64,000 bases of DNA, from positions 5,394,001 through 5,458,000 of the forward strand of contig NZ_CP159534.1 of the NCBI RefSeq assembly GCF_040529335.1, written 5' to 3'. The stretch comes from Streptomyces sp. HUAS MG91. Its GTDB lineage: Bacteria > Actinomycetota > Actinomycetes > Streptomycetales > Streptomycetaceae. Below, in pieces: positions 1-10,781 of this stretch (position 1 is its first letter; each line of letters opens with the position of its first letter). Made by a program: the position numbers and the translations under genes. The notes beneath the pieces are model-generated. The model worked only from the letters and a program-made list of their open reading frames with translations. It had not been told where the DNA came from and searched no databases.

Positions 1-27
1 GCGGATACGGGTATGACGGGTATGGGG

Positions 28-1695
<1,668 letters not shown>

Positions 1696-1849
1696 CTCGC
1701 CCATTCCTCTTTCGGCCGTTGGCAGCGCTGGCATCCGTGGCAGCGCCAACCAGCGTAGAACCTGGCCGCGCGGCCGGACCTGTGAGGTAAGGCTCAGTTG
1801 GGCCGGGTTGGGCGCCCGCGCACCCTAGTCGCGATCTATCGCGTTTGGG

Positions 1850-1861
1850 TACGCTGCTGTC
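1850..1861 (+). promoter_or_regulatory. -10 element of a leaderless transcript
   Basis: TACGCT (1850-1855) ends 6 nt before the GTG at 1862 and there is no ribosome binding site, so transcription probably starts at or next to the start codon. Confidence 0.5.
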
Positions 1862-2533
1862 GTGGACCTTCAAAAGCGCCCAGAGCCCAGCGCCCCCGCG
1901 GCGGAACCGACCGACCTGCGCGCGTCCGACGCGGACCGCGACCGGATCGCGGACATCCTGCGCGAGGCGCTGGCGGAGGGCCGGCTCGACGCGGACGAGC
2001 ACGCCGAGCGGATCGACGGCGTGTACCGCGCCAAGACGGTGGGCGAGCTGGAGCCGCTGGTCCGGGATCTGCCCGGCGCGCACGCGAGCGGGCCGTCCGT
2101 CGCCGCCCCGGCGCCGGACCAGCCGGCGCCCGGCACCGTCCCGCCGCTGCCGGGGGAGAACCTGGTGGCGGTGTTCAGCTCCACCACCCGCAGGGGCCGC
2201 TGGCGCGTGGGCCGCCGCACGCACGCGTACGCCGTGTTCGGCAGCGTCGAGATCGACCTCAGCGAGGCGATCTTCGAGTACCCGCAGGTCTACATCAAGG
2301 CGGTCTCCGTCTTCGGCAGCGTCGACATCCGCGTCCCGGAGAACGTGTCGCTGCGCGGCAGCGGCGGCGGCATCCTCGGCAGCTTCGACGTGCACGGGAT
2401 GGACGCGCCGGAGCCCGAGGCGCCGGTCGTCTATGTCGACGGGGCCGCGGTGCTCGGCAGCATCGAGGCGAGACCCAAGCGCGGGAAGATCATCGCGAAC
2501 CTGGAGAAGCACCTGCGCAAGCACTTCGGCTGA
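1862..2533 (+). CDS. DUF1707 and LiaF-like C-terminal domain protein
   Basis: A 223-residue cytoplasmic protein without membrane segments. Residues 19-71 form a DUF1707 domain (LRASDADRDRIADIL start, YRAKT and LEPLVRDLP end), a helical module common in actinobacteria. After a Pro/Ala-rich linker, residues 100-200 form a beta-rich domain related to the LiaF/cell-wall-active antibiotic response fold, with repeated FGSVEID, FGSVDIR, LGSFDV and LGSIEAR strands. It starts at a GTG directly downstream of a -10 element. The LiaF-like half suggests a link to envelope stress, but the exact role is unknown. Confidence 0.85.
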   Translation: MDLQKRPEPSAPAAEPTDLRASDADRDRIADILREALAEGRLDADEHAERIDGVYRAKTVGELEPLVRDLPGAHASGPSVAAPAPDQPAPGTVPPLPGENLVAVFSSTTRRGRWRVGRRTHAYAVFGSVEIDLSEAIFEYPQVYIKAVSVFGSVDIRVPENVSLRGSGGGILGSFDVHGMDAPEPEAPVVYVDGAAVLGSIEARPKRGKIIANLEKHLRKHFG

Positions 2534-2705
2534 TCCCGCGGCACCCGGCGGCTGAACTCCCGTACGCGGGCGGGAACTCCCGTGCTTCGGAACTCAGTGC
2601 ATAGGCGTCGACACAGCGGGTAGAGCTTGGGGCATCGTCTACCGATCGACCCCGTTGCCTCTGAAGCTCGCGAAAGCCGCCGTAAGCCGTCGTCAGGAGT
2701 AGACC

Positions 2706-3074
2706 GTGCTGCATCCGCCGCATCAGTCCTTGCAGGTCGCCGCCGTTCCGCAGCAGCGGGTGCCCGTGCGGGACCGGGATCAGGACGCACCGTGGCACAC
2801 GGAGGCCGTGTGCCGGCGCGACGAGGCGGGACTGTTCTTCGCCCCATCCAAGGAGCCCACCGCCGCGCGCCTCGCGCGCGAGGAGGCGGCCAAGCGGGTC
2901 TGCGCCCGCTGTCCGGTCCTGGTCGAGTGCCGCGAGCACGCCCTGCTCCAGCCGGAGCCGTACGGCGTCTGGGGCGGCCTGACGGCGGCCGAGCGCCGAG
3001 TGGTACTGGCACGCCGCCGCCGCCGCGACGTCGAACTCAAGAACACCACCCGCCCGGTGGCAGCGGCGGGCTGA
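2706..3074 (+). CDS. wblI: WhiB-family transcriptional regulator (WblI-like)
   Basis: A 122-residue iron-sulfur regulator. The four [4Fe-4S] ligands are C36, C66, C69 and C75, spaced C-x29-C-x2-C-x5-C as in the Wbl family, followed by the YGVWGG turn (86-91) and a basic tail (LARRRRRD) for DNA contact. The GTG start follows AGGAG (2695-2699) with 6-nt spacing. The name WblI rests on its place between the fumarase/DUF1707 genes and glpX, as I recall for S. coelicolor. Wbl proteins usually act with the principal sigma factor in developmental or stress control; the target here is unknown. Confidence 0.88.
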   Translation: MLHPPHQSLQVAAVPQQRVPVRDRDQDAPWHTEAVCRRDEAGLFFAPSKEPTAARLAREEAAKRVCARCPVLVECREHALLQPEPYGVWGGLTAAERRVVLARRRRRDVELKNTTRPVAAAG

Positions 3075-3107
3075 CCCGGCCACCCCTCCTACGCGCCGGC
3101 CCCGACC

Positions 3108-3330
3108 GGCGCGTAGGCGCCCCGTAGGGGCGCGGGGAACTGCGCGAGCAACCACCCACGACCGGTACTTGCCGTACGCGAGTGTGCCCAACGGCGCGTA
3201 GGCGCCTTTCAGGGGCGCGGGGAACTGCGCGAGCAACCACCCACGACCCGCACGTGCCGTACGCGAGTGTGCCCAACGGCGCGTAGGCGCCTTTCAGGGG
3301 CGCGGGGAACTGCGCGAACACCCCGACGGA
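3108..3330. repeat. 85-bp direct repeats carrying the dispersed GCGCGGGGAACTGCGCGA core
   Basis: Three copies of CGCGGGGAACTGCGCGA start at 3131, 3216 and 3301, a period of exactly 85 bp. Copies two and three also share the preceding block with CGTACGCGAGTGTGCCCAAC and GGCGCCTTTCAGG. The array fills the 324-bp gap between convergent wblI and glpX, and no gene is seen in it. Confidence 0.9.
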
Positions 3331-3398
3331 CCCGCACTCACCGCACCCCGATCAACCACAACGCCGAGCAAGGCGCCCCCGGGACAAGGGGGCCCCGC

Positions 3399-4439
3399 CT
3401 ACTTGGCCCGGTCGAAATCGATCGCGGAGTAGGCACGCAACTTGCTCAGCCGGTGCTCCGAGTCGATCTGCCGGATGGTCCCGGACTTGGACCGCATCAC
3501 GAGGGACGACGTGGTCGCACCCTCGGACTGGTACCGCACCCCGCGCAGCAACTCCCCGTCCGTGATCCCGGTGGCCACGAAGAACACGTTCTCCCCGGAG
3601 ACCAGGTCGTCGGTGGACAGCACCCGGTCCAGATCGTGCCCGGCATCGAGCGCCCGCTGCCGCTCCTCGTCGTCCTTGGGCCACAGCTTGCCCTGGATCA
3701 CCCCGCCCAGGCACTTCATGGCGCAGGCGGAGATGATGCCCTCCGGCGTACCGCCGATGCCGAGCATCAGGTCGACGCCGGTGCCCTCGCGCACGGCGAG
3801 GATCGAACCGGCGACGTCGCCGTCCGAGATCAGCTTGATCCGGGCGCCGGTCTCCCGGATCTCCTTGATGATGCCCTCGTGCCGCGGCCGGTCGAGGATG
3901 ACGACGGTGACGTCCTCGGGGGCGCGCCGCTTCGCCTTGGCGACCCGGCGGATGTTCACCGACACCGGGGCGTTGATGTCCACGTAGTCGGCGGCTTCCG
4001 GTCCGGTGACCAGCTTGTCCATGTAGAAGACGGCGGACGGGTCGAACATCGTGCCGCGGTCGGCGGCGGCCAGCACCGCGATCGCGTTCGGCATGCCCTT
4101 CGCGCAGAGCGTCGTGCCGTCGATCGGGTCGACGGCGATGTCGACCTCGGCACCGGTCCCGTCGCCGACGTTCTCCCCGTTGAACAGCATCGGGGCCTCG
4201 TCCTTCTCGCCCTCGCCGATGACGACGACACCGTTCATCGACACGGTGGAGACGAGGGTCCGCATGGCGCGCACGGCGGCGCCGTCCGCTCCGTTCTTGT
4301 CGCCGCGGCCGACCCAGCGGCCGGCGGCCATGGCGGCCGCCTCGGTGACGCGGACGAGTTCCAGGGCGAGGTTGCGGTCGGGGGCCTCGGAGGGAACCTC
4401 GAGTTCGGACGGCAGCTGGTGATGCTGATGCTCGGTCAT
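3399..4439 (-). CDS. glpX: class II fructose-1,6-bisphosphatase
   Basis: Hydrolyses fructose 1,6-bisphosphate to fructose 6-phosphate in gluconeogenesis; cytoplasmic and metal-dependent. The 346-residue protein shows the GlpX metal and substrate motifs [11 protein letters not shown] (75-85) and DPIDGT (104-109), then GTPEG and the C-terminal [18 protein letters not shown] segments. The ATG at 4439 (MTEHQHH) is preferred over an upstream in-frame codon at 4478 because AAGG lies about 10 nt upstream. It converges on wblI and is divergent from the DUF4245 gene. Streptomyces rely on this class II enzyme for gluconeogenic growth. Confidence 0.96.
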   Translation of the reverse strand: MTEHQHHQLPSELEVPSEAPDRNLALELVRVTEAAAMAAGRWVGRGDKNGADGAAVRAMRTLVSTVSMNGVVVIGEGEKDEAPMLFNGENVGDGTGAEVDIAVDPIDGTTLCAKGMPNAIAVLAAADRGTMFDPSAVFYMDKLVTGPEAADYVDINAPVSVNIRRVAKAKRRAPEDVTVVILDRPRHEGIIKEIRETGARIKLISDGDVAGSILAVREGTGVDLMLGIGGTPEGIISACAMKCLGGVIQGKLWPKDDEERQRALDAGHDLDRVLSTDDLVSGENVFFVATGITDGELLRGVRYQSEGATTSSLVMRSKSGTIRQIDSEHRLSKLRAYSAIDFDRAK

Positions 4440-4582
4440 CGAGACGCACCTTTCTGTTCCGGCGTTTCTGCGTTTCACCGGGATACGACGACGGCCGGAT
4501 GAGGGTTGATGTGTCCCGACTCTATCGTCCGTACGACAATCTGAGCAGACCGCCCCACGAATGAGCGGTTACGTTCATGACA

Positions 4583-4606
4583 GGTATGCACATCGGTGTG
4601 CATACC
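4583..4606. promoter_or_regulatory. perfect 24-bp inverted repeat, candidate operator
   Basis: GGTATGCACA and TGTGCATACC are exact 10-bp arms around a TCGG centre, in the divergent gap between glpX and the DUF4245 gene. The symmetry and position suit a dimeric regulator site; the regulator is unknown. Confidence 0.5.
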
Positions 4607-4664
4607 GGGCCGCCAAAGGGGACCTCCCGGCGGAGATCCAACGGCCACCTGCGACGATGGGCGG

Positions 4665-5201
4665 GTGGCAGGAAGAAATGGCAAGAAGACGGTGGGCAGC
4701 CTGGTGCTGTCCCTGGGTGTCTGTGTCGTGGCGGCGGGCGTGATCTACGTGTTCGTTCCGCACGACGACTCCAAGGAGACGCCTGTCAAGCGCGTGGACT
4801 ACCGAGTAGAGCTGCTCTCGGCCCGCCGCGCGGCCTCCTATCCGGTGGCCGCCCCCGAGGGCCTGGCGAAGTCGTGGAAGCCGACCTCCGTGCGCTACGA
4901 CGGCGAGGGCAACGAGGCCTGGCACCTCGGCTTCCTCGACCCCGACGGCCAGTACGTCGCCGTCGAGCAGTCGACGGACAAGCCGACCCGGTTCATCGAC
5001 GAGGCGAGCCAGGGCGCCGAGGAGACCAGCCACGCGCAGTCCATCAACGGCGAGAAGTGGCAGCGCTACAAGGGCGAGAAGTACGACGCCCTGGTTCTGA
5101 AGCAGAAGAACGCCACGACGGTGGTGACCGGCACGGCCGGCTTCGATGGCCTGACGAAGATGGCCGAGTCGCTGAAGATGGAGCGCGACACGTCGGCCTG
5201 A
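4665..5201 (+). CDS. DUF4245 membrane-anchored protein
   Basis: A 178-residue protein with one N-terminal membrane segment (about residues 6-31, KTVGSLVLSLGVCVVAAG) and an extracytoplasmic domain of the DUF4245 type (YPVAAPEGLAKSWKPTSV, WHLGFLDPDGQYVAVEQS, WQRYKGEKYDALV). The GTG at 4665 (VAGRNGKKT) is chosen because it puts the membrane segment right at the N-terminus as in relatives; a longer frame from 4596 would begin inside the 4583-4606 palindrome. The function of DUF4245 is unknown; it is a conserved glpX neighbour in Streptomyces. Confidence 0.8.
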   Translation: MAGRNGKKTVGSLVLSLGVCVVAAGVIYVFVPHDDSKETPVKRVDYRVELLSARRAASYPVAAPEGLAKSWKPTSVRYDGEGNEAWHLGFLDPDGQYVAVEQSTDKPTRFIDEASQGAEETSHAQSINGEKWQRYKGEKYDALVLKQKNATTVVTGTAGFDGLTKMAESLKMERDTSA

Positions 5202-5242
5202 CGGTGCCTGACGAGATGGCGCAGACGAGATGGCACATACGA

Positions 5243-5278
5243 GAAGGCCCCGGCTCCTGAGGGAAGCCGGGGCCTTTC
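5243..5278. terminator. bidirectional rho-independent-like terminator
   Basis: GAAGGCCCCGGCT pairs with AGCCGGGGCCTTTC around a short loop, between convergent DUF4245 and nitroreductase genes. Confidence 0.8.
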
Positions 5279-5295
5279 GTGTGCCTGGATGTGGC

Positions 5296-5886
5296 TCAGA
5301 CCGTGGTGATGACCTGGTCCTGGGCGAGGCGCGGGGAGCGGGGGAACCAGGCGTCCTCGCCGGGCTTGCCGATGTTGATGATCATCAGCGGGGTGTGGTC
5401 GGCGTCCAGGAACTCCTTCTGGACACCGGCGAAGTCGAAGCCGGTCATCGGGCCCGCGGCCAGGCCGGCGGCACGGACGCCCATGATGAAGTAGCCGGCC
5501 TGCAGCGTGGCGTTGACCAGCGCGGCCTGCTCGCGGACCGGGCGCTCGGAGAAGAACGCGTCCTTGGCCTGCGGGAAGTGCGGGAGCAGCTGCGGCAGCT
5601 CCTCGTGGAACTCGTTGTCCGCCGAGAGGATCGCGACCAGCGGGGCCGAGGCGGTCTTCGGCTGGTTGCCCTCGGCCATGTGCTTCACCAGGCGCTCGCG
5701 GGCCTCGGGGGAGCGGACCAGGGTGATGCGCAGCGGCGACTGGTTGAAGGCGGTCGGGCCGTACTTGACCAGGTCGTAGATCGCCTGGACCTGCTCGTCG
5801 GTCACCGGCTCGTCGGTGAAGGTGTTCGCGGTGCGGGCCTCGCGGAAGAGCAGGTCCTGGGCGGCGGAGTCAAGAACGAGGGACAT
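5296..5886 (-). CDS. nitroreductase-family protein (RutE/malonic semialdehyde reductase-like)
   Basis: A 196-residue FMN-dependent oxidoreductase of the nitroreductase fold. Visible are the N-terminal FREARTANTF and YGPTAFNQSPLR (FMN-binding Arg/Asn segment), the central ALVNATLQAGYFIMGVRAAGL helix and the C-terminal NIGKPGEDAWFPRSPR, a combination typical of the RutE/HadB group. Length is normal for that group. RutE reduces malonic semialdehyde in pyrimidine breakdown, but no other rut gene lies here, so the substrate is open. It has its own promoter with a repeat over the -35. Confidence 0.85.
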   Translation of the reverse strand: MSLVLDSAAQDLLFREARTANTFTDEPVTDEQVQAIYDLVKYGPTAFNQSPLRITLVRSPEARERLVKHMAEGNQPKTASAPLVAILSADNEFHEELPQLLPHFPQAKDAFFSERPVREQAALVNATLQAGYFIMGVRAAGLAAGPMTGFDFAGVQKEFLDADHTPLMIINIGKPGEDAWFPRSPRLAQDQVITTV

Positions 5887-5923
5887 TGATCAACCTTCTC
5901 GTACGGATCGACGGACGTCCCTG

Positions 5924-5952
5924 ACCCTACGCCGATGAGGTTCAACTTTCAA
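5924..5952 (-). promoter_or_regulatory. sigma-HrdB-type promoter of the nitroreductase gene with overlapping repeat
   Basis: On the minus strand, TTGAAA (5952-5947) and TAGGGT (5929-5924) are 17 bp apart. The direct repeat GTTGAAAGTTGAAC overlaps the -35, where a repressor could bind. GAGAAGG precedes the ATG. Confidence 0.6.
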
Positions 5953-6001
5953 CAAACACCTTCGTGACCCTGTTCACAAGAGGCACGGGAGGTGCCCGGC
6001 G

Positions 6002-6247
6002 TCAGTCCTCCTCCGGGTCGCCCGCCTCCTCGTCCCCGCCGGACTCCTCGGCCAGCGCCGCGTCCAGCCGCGCCCGCGCCCCGTCCAGCCAGCGCCGGCA
6101 CACCTTCGCCAGCTCCTCGCCCCGCTCCCACAGCGCGAGCGACTCCTCCAGCGACGTGCCGCCGGCCTCCAGCCGCCGTACGACATCGATCAGTTCGTCC
6201 CGGGCCTGCTCATAGCCGAGCGCCTCGTCGGCCGCCTTCGTGGTCAT
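6002..6247 (-). CDS. xseB: exodeoxyribonuclease VII small subunit
   Basis: An 81-residue helical hairpin subunit that binds several copies per XseA in the exonuclease VII complex. The family signature is clear: [35 protein letters not shown], followed by [12 protein letters not shown] and an acidic tail ([15 protein letters not shown]). The start [10 protein letters not shown] at 6247 overlaps the end of xseA by 38 bp, so translation is probably coupled. Confidence 0.95.
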   Translation of the reverse strand: MTTKAADEALGYEQARDELIDVVRRLEAGGTSLEESLALWERGEELAKVCRRWLDGARARLDAALAEESGGDEEAGDPEED

Positions 6248-7478
6248 GCTGTCGTCCGTCCTCACGCTTGGTTTCTGTGACTCGTACGGTGAACTCGCCC
6301 TCGGCGACCCGGGCCCGCAGCTCCTCGCCGCCCGCCGCCTCCTCCGGATCGCGCACCACATGGCCGTCCGCCTTCTGCAGGACCGCGTAGCCGCGCTTGA
6401 GGGTGGCCGCGGGGGAGAGGGCGACCACGCGCGCGTGCGTGTGCGTCAGCTCCGACTCCGCCCGGTCCAGGAGGTGGCCGAGGGTGCGGCGGCTGCGCTC
6501 GGTCAGCGCCGTGATCTGCGCCTCGCGGTCGTCGACCATGCGGTGCGGGTCCTCTATCGACGGCCGGGCCAGCGCCGCCGCGAGGCCCCGCTCCTCCCGG
6601 TCGAGGAACGCCTCCACACTGCGCCGGGCCCGGTCCCGCAGGAACCGCACCCGCTCGTACTCCTCCCCGACGTCCGGCACCACCTTCTTGGCGGCGTCGG
6701 TCGGGGTGGAGGCCCGCAGGTCGGCGACGTAATCGAGGAGCGGATTGTCCGGCTCGTGGCCGATCGCGGAGACGACCGGGGTCCGGCACGACGCCACGGC
6801 CCGTACCAACTGCTCGTCCGAGAACGGCAGCAGGTCCTCCACACTGCCGCCGCCGCGCGCCACGACGATCACGTCGACCTCGTCCAGCGCGTCCAGCTCC
6901 TTCACCGCCTGGACCACCTGCGGCACCGCGTGCACCCCCTGCACCGGCACATTGCGCACCTCGAAGCGGACGGCGGGCCAGCGGTGCCGCGCGTTCTCCA
7001 GGACATCGCGCTCGGCGGCCGAGGCGCGCCCGCAGACCAGGCCGATCAGCTGCGGCAGGAACGGCAGCGGCTTCTTGCGGTCGGCCGCGAAGAGCCCCTC
7101 GGCCGCCAGCGACTTCTTCAGCTGCTCCAGACGCGCGAGCAGTTCACCGACACCGACGGGCCGGATCTCGGCGGCCCGCAGCGAGAGCTGGCCGCGCGGC
7201 GCGTACCACTCCGGCTTCGCGAGCACGACGACCCGGGACCCCTCGCGCACCACGTCCGCCACCGCGTCGAACACCTGCCGGTAGCAGGTCACCGAGACCG
7301 AGATGTCGTACGAGGGATCGCGCAGCGTCAGGAACACGACACCGGCACCGGGCCGCCGGGACAGCTGGGTGATCTGCCCCTCGACCCACACGGCGCCGAG
7401 CCGGTCGATCCATCCGCCGATCAGCCGGGACACCTCACCGACGGGGATCGGGGTGTCCGGGGACGTGTTGACAGCCAT
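6210..7478 (-). CDS. xseA: exodeoxyribonuclease VII large subunit
   Basis: Catalytic subunit of exonuclease VII, which degrades single-stranded DNA from both ends in repair and recombination. The 422-residue protein has an N-terminal OB-fold (about 10-105, [26 protein letters not shown]) and the nuclease domain with [15 protein letters not shown] and [26 protein letters not shown], then a long coiled-coil and a C-terminal LKRGYAVL segment. The ATG at 7478 (MAVNTSP) is the family-typical start; the frame upstream is not. It forms a two-gene operon with xseB. Confidence 0.95.
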   Translation of the reverse strand: MAVNTSPDTPIPVGEVSRLIGGWIDRLGAVWVEGQITQLSRRPGAGVVFLTLRDPSYDISVSVTCYRQVFDAVADVVREGSRVVVLAKPEWYAPRGQLSLRAAEIRPVGVGELLARLEQLKKSLAAEGLFAADRKKPLPFLPQLIGLVCGRASAAERDVLENARHRWPAVRFEVRNVPVQGVHAVPQVVQAVKELDALDEVDVIVVARGGGSVEDLLPFSDEQLVRAVASCRTPVVSAIGHEPDNPLLDYVADLRASTPTDAAKKVVPDVGEEYERVRFLRDRARRSVEAFLDREERGLAAALARPSIEDPHRMVDDREAQITALTERSRRTLGHLLDRAESELTHTHARVVALSPAATLKRGYAVLQKADGHVVRDPEEAAGGEELRARVAEGEFTVRVTETKREDGRQHDHEGGRRGARL

Positions 7479-7577
7479 GCCGCGAGCGTAGCCGCCGGGA
7501 CCGACAGCCTGTGGGTCACACGGGTTGTCCTGTGCGCGCCCCGGCGCGACCTGCCGCACCGCACCACCCGCCGTCCC

Positions 7578-7591
7578 TAGCGTCGCCCGGT
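7578..7591 (+). promoter_or_regulatory. -10 element close to start codon
   Basis: TAGCGT (7578-7583) lies 8 nt before the ATG at 7592, with no ribosome binding site between them. Confidence 0.4.
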
Positions 7592-9274
7592 ATGACAAAT
7601 CTGATCAGGACAGCCGTCCCGGTGGCTGTGGCGGCGACCGGCGCCGTGTGCGCCTGCGCCCTGGTGGCCGCCGCACCGGTCCGCTCCGCCCCCGCGGCGG
7701 CGGCCCGCGACACCGTCACCGTCGGCAACCCGGTGGCGGGCAACAACGGCTTCGGCGTCATCACCGAGGACGACGCCTACCTCGGCAGCACCGAGTCGGA
7801 GGGCCCGGTCGCGGTCGGCGGCGACCTGCGCTTCGGCGCCGGCTACAACGTCGCCCTGAACAGCGCGGGCTCCTACGTCGCCCCGGGCGACCCGCAGCCC
7901 ACCGCGCTGCTCGTCGGCGGCCGCGTCCGCTATGACCAGAGCGACCCGTCCGGCGTCCTCAGGATCCTCCAGAACGGTTACGTGAAGATCGGCGACATGA
8001 CCGGCGGGCAGGCGCGGAACACCGACGGCAACGGCGCCGCGGTCAACACCCGCGTCGACGCCCAGGGCGCCGGCTACGACGCCACCCCGCGCATCGAACT
8101 CACCACCCGCGAGACTCCGGCGCAGGTGGGTCCCGCCGACCTGATGGACTTCCCCGCGCTGTTCACCTCGTACCGGGAACGGGCCGCGCGGATGGCGGGC
8201 TGCACCGACAACGTCGTCCTGCGCGACGGGAACGGCAACCCGCTCCCGGACCAGTCCACGGTGCCGCCCGGCTCCCAGATCAAGCTCTCCCTCGACAGCA
8301 CCCGCACCAACGTGCTGCACCTCACCGGCGCGATGCTCGACAACATCTCCAACCTGACGCTGCTCGACCAGCCGACGGCCGCCGCGCCCCTGGTCGTCGT
8401 CGTGGACACCACCGCCGAGGGCGGCGACTACACCTGGCACGCCCCGACCATGGCCGGCGTCGGCAACTCCGAGAACCACATCCTGTGGGACTTCCCGGAC
8501 GCGACCCGGATCACCAACCCCGACGGCGACGAGATCGAGGGCACGGTCTACGCGCCCGGCGCCGAGTTCATCGACCTGGACTCCTCGAACATCGAGGGCG
8601 ACGTCGTCGTCAAGTCGCTCGTACAGGGGTCGACGGCGGCGGTCGGCGGGAACAAGGTCGACGCGGGGGAGATGCATTACCACCCGTTCGACGCCGCCGT
8701 TCAGTGCGAGGACGATTCGACGCCCACGCCCACGCCCACGCCCACGCCCACGCCGACCCCGACCGGTGAATCGCCGACCCCGACCCCGACGCCGACGGAC
8801 GAGTCGCCGACGCCTTCGCAGCCGGGTGAGACGCCGTCGCCGACGCCGACCCCGACCGGTGAATCGCCCACGCCGACACCCACGCCGGCCAACGGATCGC
8901 CCACTCCCTCGCCGTCCCCGTCGGACACCCCGACTCCGACTCCGACGGACAGCCCCACCCCCACTCCCTCGCCGTCCCCGTCGGACACCCCGTCGCCCAC
9001 GCCCAGCCCCTCCGGCAGCCCCTCCGGCAGCCCCTCCGGAGGCACCCCGACGCCGACCCCGGCCCCGAGCGGCGGGACGAGCACCCCCACGCCGCCCACC
9101 CCGCCCCCCACGACACCCGGCACCCCGCTCCCCTCGCCCACCGGCCCCGGCCTCGCGCACACCGGAACCGACGCCCGGGGCACCGCCGTCATCGGCGGTA
9201 TCGCGGTGGCCCTGATGGCCGCCGGCGCGGGAGCCCTGGCCTTCGGACGGATGCGCGGGAACCGCCGCCGCTGA
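7592..9274 (+). CDS. choice-of-anchor A surface protein with LAXTG sortase signal
   Basis: A 560-residue exported protein. A signal peptide occupies about residues 1-35 (hydrophobic [18 protein letters not shown]). The choice-of-anchor A domain covers about 40-365 ([29 protein letters not shown] start, [13 protein letters not shown] and [11 protein letters not shown] end). A Thr/Pro/Ser-rich stalk follows (about 375-515). The C-terminus has LAHTG (521-525), a membrane helix and [13 protein letters not shown] is the class E sortase motif used by Streptomyces long chaplins, so covalent attachment to peptidoglycan is predicted. CAA proteins are often adhesins in other bacteria; the ligand here is unknown. 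Confidence 0.88.
   Translation: MTNLIRTAVPVAVAATGAVCACALVAAAPVRSAPAAAARDTVTVGNPVAGNNGFGVITEDDAYLGSTESEGPVAVGGDLRFGAGYNVALNSAGSYVAPGDPQPTALLVGGRVRYDQSDPSGVLRILQNGYVKIGDMTGGQARNTDGNGAAVNTRVDAQGAGYDATPRIELTTRETPAQVGPADLMDFPALFTSYRERAARMAGCTDNVVLRDGNGNPLPDQSTVPPGSQIKLSLDSTRTNVLHLTGAMLDNISNLTLLDQPTAAAPLVVVVDTTAEGGDYTWHAPTMAGVGNSENHILWDFPDATRITNPDGDEIEGTVYAPGAEFIDLDSSNIEGDVVVKSLVQGSTAAVGGNKVDAGEMHYHPFDAAVQCEDDSTPTPTPTPTPTPTPTGESPTPTPTPTDESPTPSQPGETPSPTPTPTGESPTPTPTPANGSPTPSPSPSDTPTPTPTDSPTPTPSPSPSDTPSPTPSPSGSPSGSPSGGTPTPTPAPSGGTSTPTPPTPPPTTPGTPLPSPTGPGLAHTGTDARGTAVIGGIAVALMAAGAGALAFGRMRGNRRR
8721..8753 (+). repeat. in-frame hexanucleotide repeat (CGCCCA) in the Pro-Thr stalk
   Basis: Five perfect CGCCCA units encode alternating Pro-Thr; the wider stalk to about 9140 is built of degenerate versions. 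Unit gain or loss would keep frame and change stalk length. Confidence 0.8.
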
Positions 9275-9308
9275 CCCCTGCGCCCCGAGCCGGGCGGCCG
9301 GCGGACCG

Positions 9309-10688
9309 CTACGCCGTATCCGCCGCCCGCCCGCGCTGCGCCACCAGCACCACGAGCCCGACCACCAGCCAGATCGCGCCGACCACCTGCGCGGTCCCCG
9401 ACGCCTCCACGATCACCGCGACGGCGATCGCCGCACCGATCACCGGCACCAGCAGATGCCGCCACCAGCTGACGGGACCGCCCGCCCGGCGGACCACGAA
9501 CCAGCCCACGACGCTGGCGTGCAGCAGCGTGAACGCGGTCAGCGCGCCGATGTCGACCACCGACGTCAGCTGGTCGAGACCGTCGTCGCGGCGGGCCGCC
9601 CAGACCGCCGCGACCAGCGTGATCACCGCGGCCACGAGCAGCGCGGCCCGCGGCACGCCCGAGTCCGTCCGGGACAGCACCTTCGGCAGCCGCCGGTCGC
9701 GGGCCATCGCGAACACCAGCCGGCCCGCCGCCGCCTGCCCGGCCAGCGCCGCGAACGCCGCGCCGATCGCCTTGCTCACCGCCACCAGATCGTGCAGCCA
9801 GCTCCCGACCGACGCGTCCACGGTGTCGTAGAACGCGGAGCCCTGCTTCGCCGGGTCGGCCGCCATCTGCGCCGACGTCGCCGGTTCCAGCAGGGCCGCC
9901 AGATACGTCTGCGCGACGAACAGCACACCGGTGAGCACCAGGCAGAACAGCACCGCCCGCGCGACCTTCGCCGAACCGCCGGTGACCTCCTCGGCGAACG
10001 TGGCGATGGCGTCGAAGCCCAGGTACGACAGGACGGCCACCGACACCGCGCCGAGCACCGCCGACAGCGCGAACGCGCCCTGGGTGCCGTCCCCGGTCAG
10101 CGGCGAGAGCCAGCCGCGCTGCGCCCCGTCCGTCGCCAGCACCACGATCGCCGAGACGATGAAGATCACCAGCACCACGATCTCCAGCGCCAGGACCGCG
10201 AAGCCGACCCGGGCCGCGGCCCGTACGCCCCACAGGTTGAGCAGGGTCGTGATCACCACGGCGAGCGCCGTCCACACCCACCGCGACACGTCCGGCACCA
10301 GCGAGTTCATCGCGATCCCGGAGAACAGGTAGGCCACCGCCGGGATCAGCAGATAGTCGAGCATCGCCATCCAGCCCGCGATGAAACCCGGCCCCTTGCC
10401 GAGCCCCACGCGTGCGTAGGCGTACACAGAGCCCGCGCGCGGGGCGACCCGCACCATCTGGGCGTAGCTGAAAGCGGTGAACGCCATGGCGATCGTGGCG
10501 ACGATGTAGACCAGCGCGACCGCGCCGTGCGACTTCGCGTCCAGGGTGCCGAAGATGCCGACCGGCGCCATGGGGGCGATGAACAGAAGCCCGTAGACCA
10601 CCAGATCCCGGAAGCCGAGGTTCCGGCGGAGCTTGCCGTCCGGGGGCTCGGGGGGCCCGGGGACTTCGGACGCGGCGGGTACGGACAT
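9309..10688 (-). CDS. APC-family amino acid permease
   Basis: A 459-residue transporter with about 12 membrane segments. The N-terminus has the APC signature [20 protein letters not shown], then the unwound TM1/TM6 type segments GSVYAYAR and [16 protein letters not shown]. The ATG at 10688 (MSVPAASEV) is supported by GGAGG 5 nt upstream; the same frame stays open far upstream but runs antisense through ispH and is not coding. Likely imports an amino acid or amine by proton symport; the substrate cannot be told. It is divergent from ispH. Confidence 0.9.
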   Translation of the reverse strand: MSVPAASEVPGPPEPPDGKLRRNLGFRDLVVYGLLFIAPMAPVGIFGTLDAKSHGAVALVYIVATIAMAFTAFSYAQMVRVAPRAGSVYAYARVGLGKGPGFIAGWMAMLDYLLIPAVAYLFSGIAMNSLVPDVSRWVWTALAVVITTLLNLWGVRAAARVGFAVLALEIVVLVIFIVSAIVVLATDGAQRGWLSPLTGDGTQGAFALSAVLGAVSVAVLSYLGFDAIATFAEEVTGGSAKVARAVLFCLVLTGVLFVAQTYLAALLEPATSAQMAADPAKQGSAFYDTVDASVGSWLHDLVAVSKAIGAAFAALAGQAAAGRLVFAMARDRRLPKVLSRTDSGVPRAALLVAAVITLVAAVWAARRDDGLDQLTSVVDIGALTAFTLLHASVVGWFVVRRAGGPVSWWRHLLVPVIGAAIAVAVIVEASGTAQVVGAIWLVVGLVVLVAQRGRAADTA

Positions 10689-10768
10689 CGTGCCTCCGTT
10701 GATCGGACAGGCTCCGGGCCCCACCAGTCTCCCCAGCCGGGCGATCTTTGGCCTCCCGGGCTCGGCCT

Positions 10769-10781
10769 TACGATGGGGGAC
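10769..10781 (+). promoter_or_regulatory. -10 element of leaderless ispH transcript
   Basis: TACGAT (10769-10774) lies 7 nt before the ATG at 10782. The GGGGGA between them is too close to act as a ribosome binding site. Confidence 0.5.

Noticed and set aside
3108..3330. CRISPR array
   Set aside because: The repeats are few, long and with near-identical spacers, and no cas genes are present.
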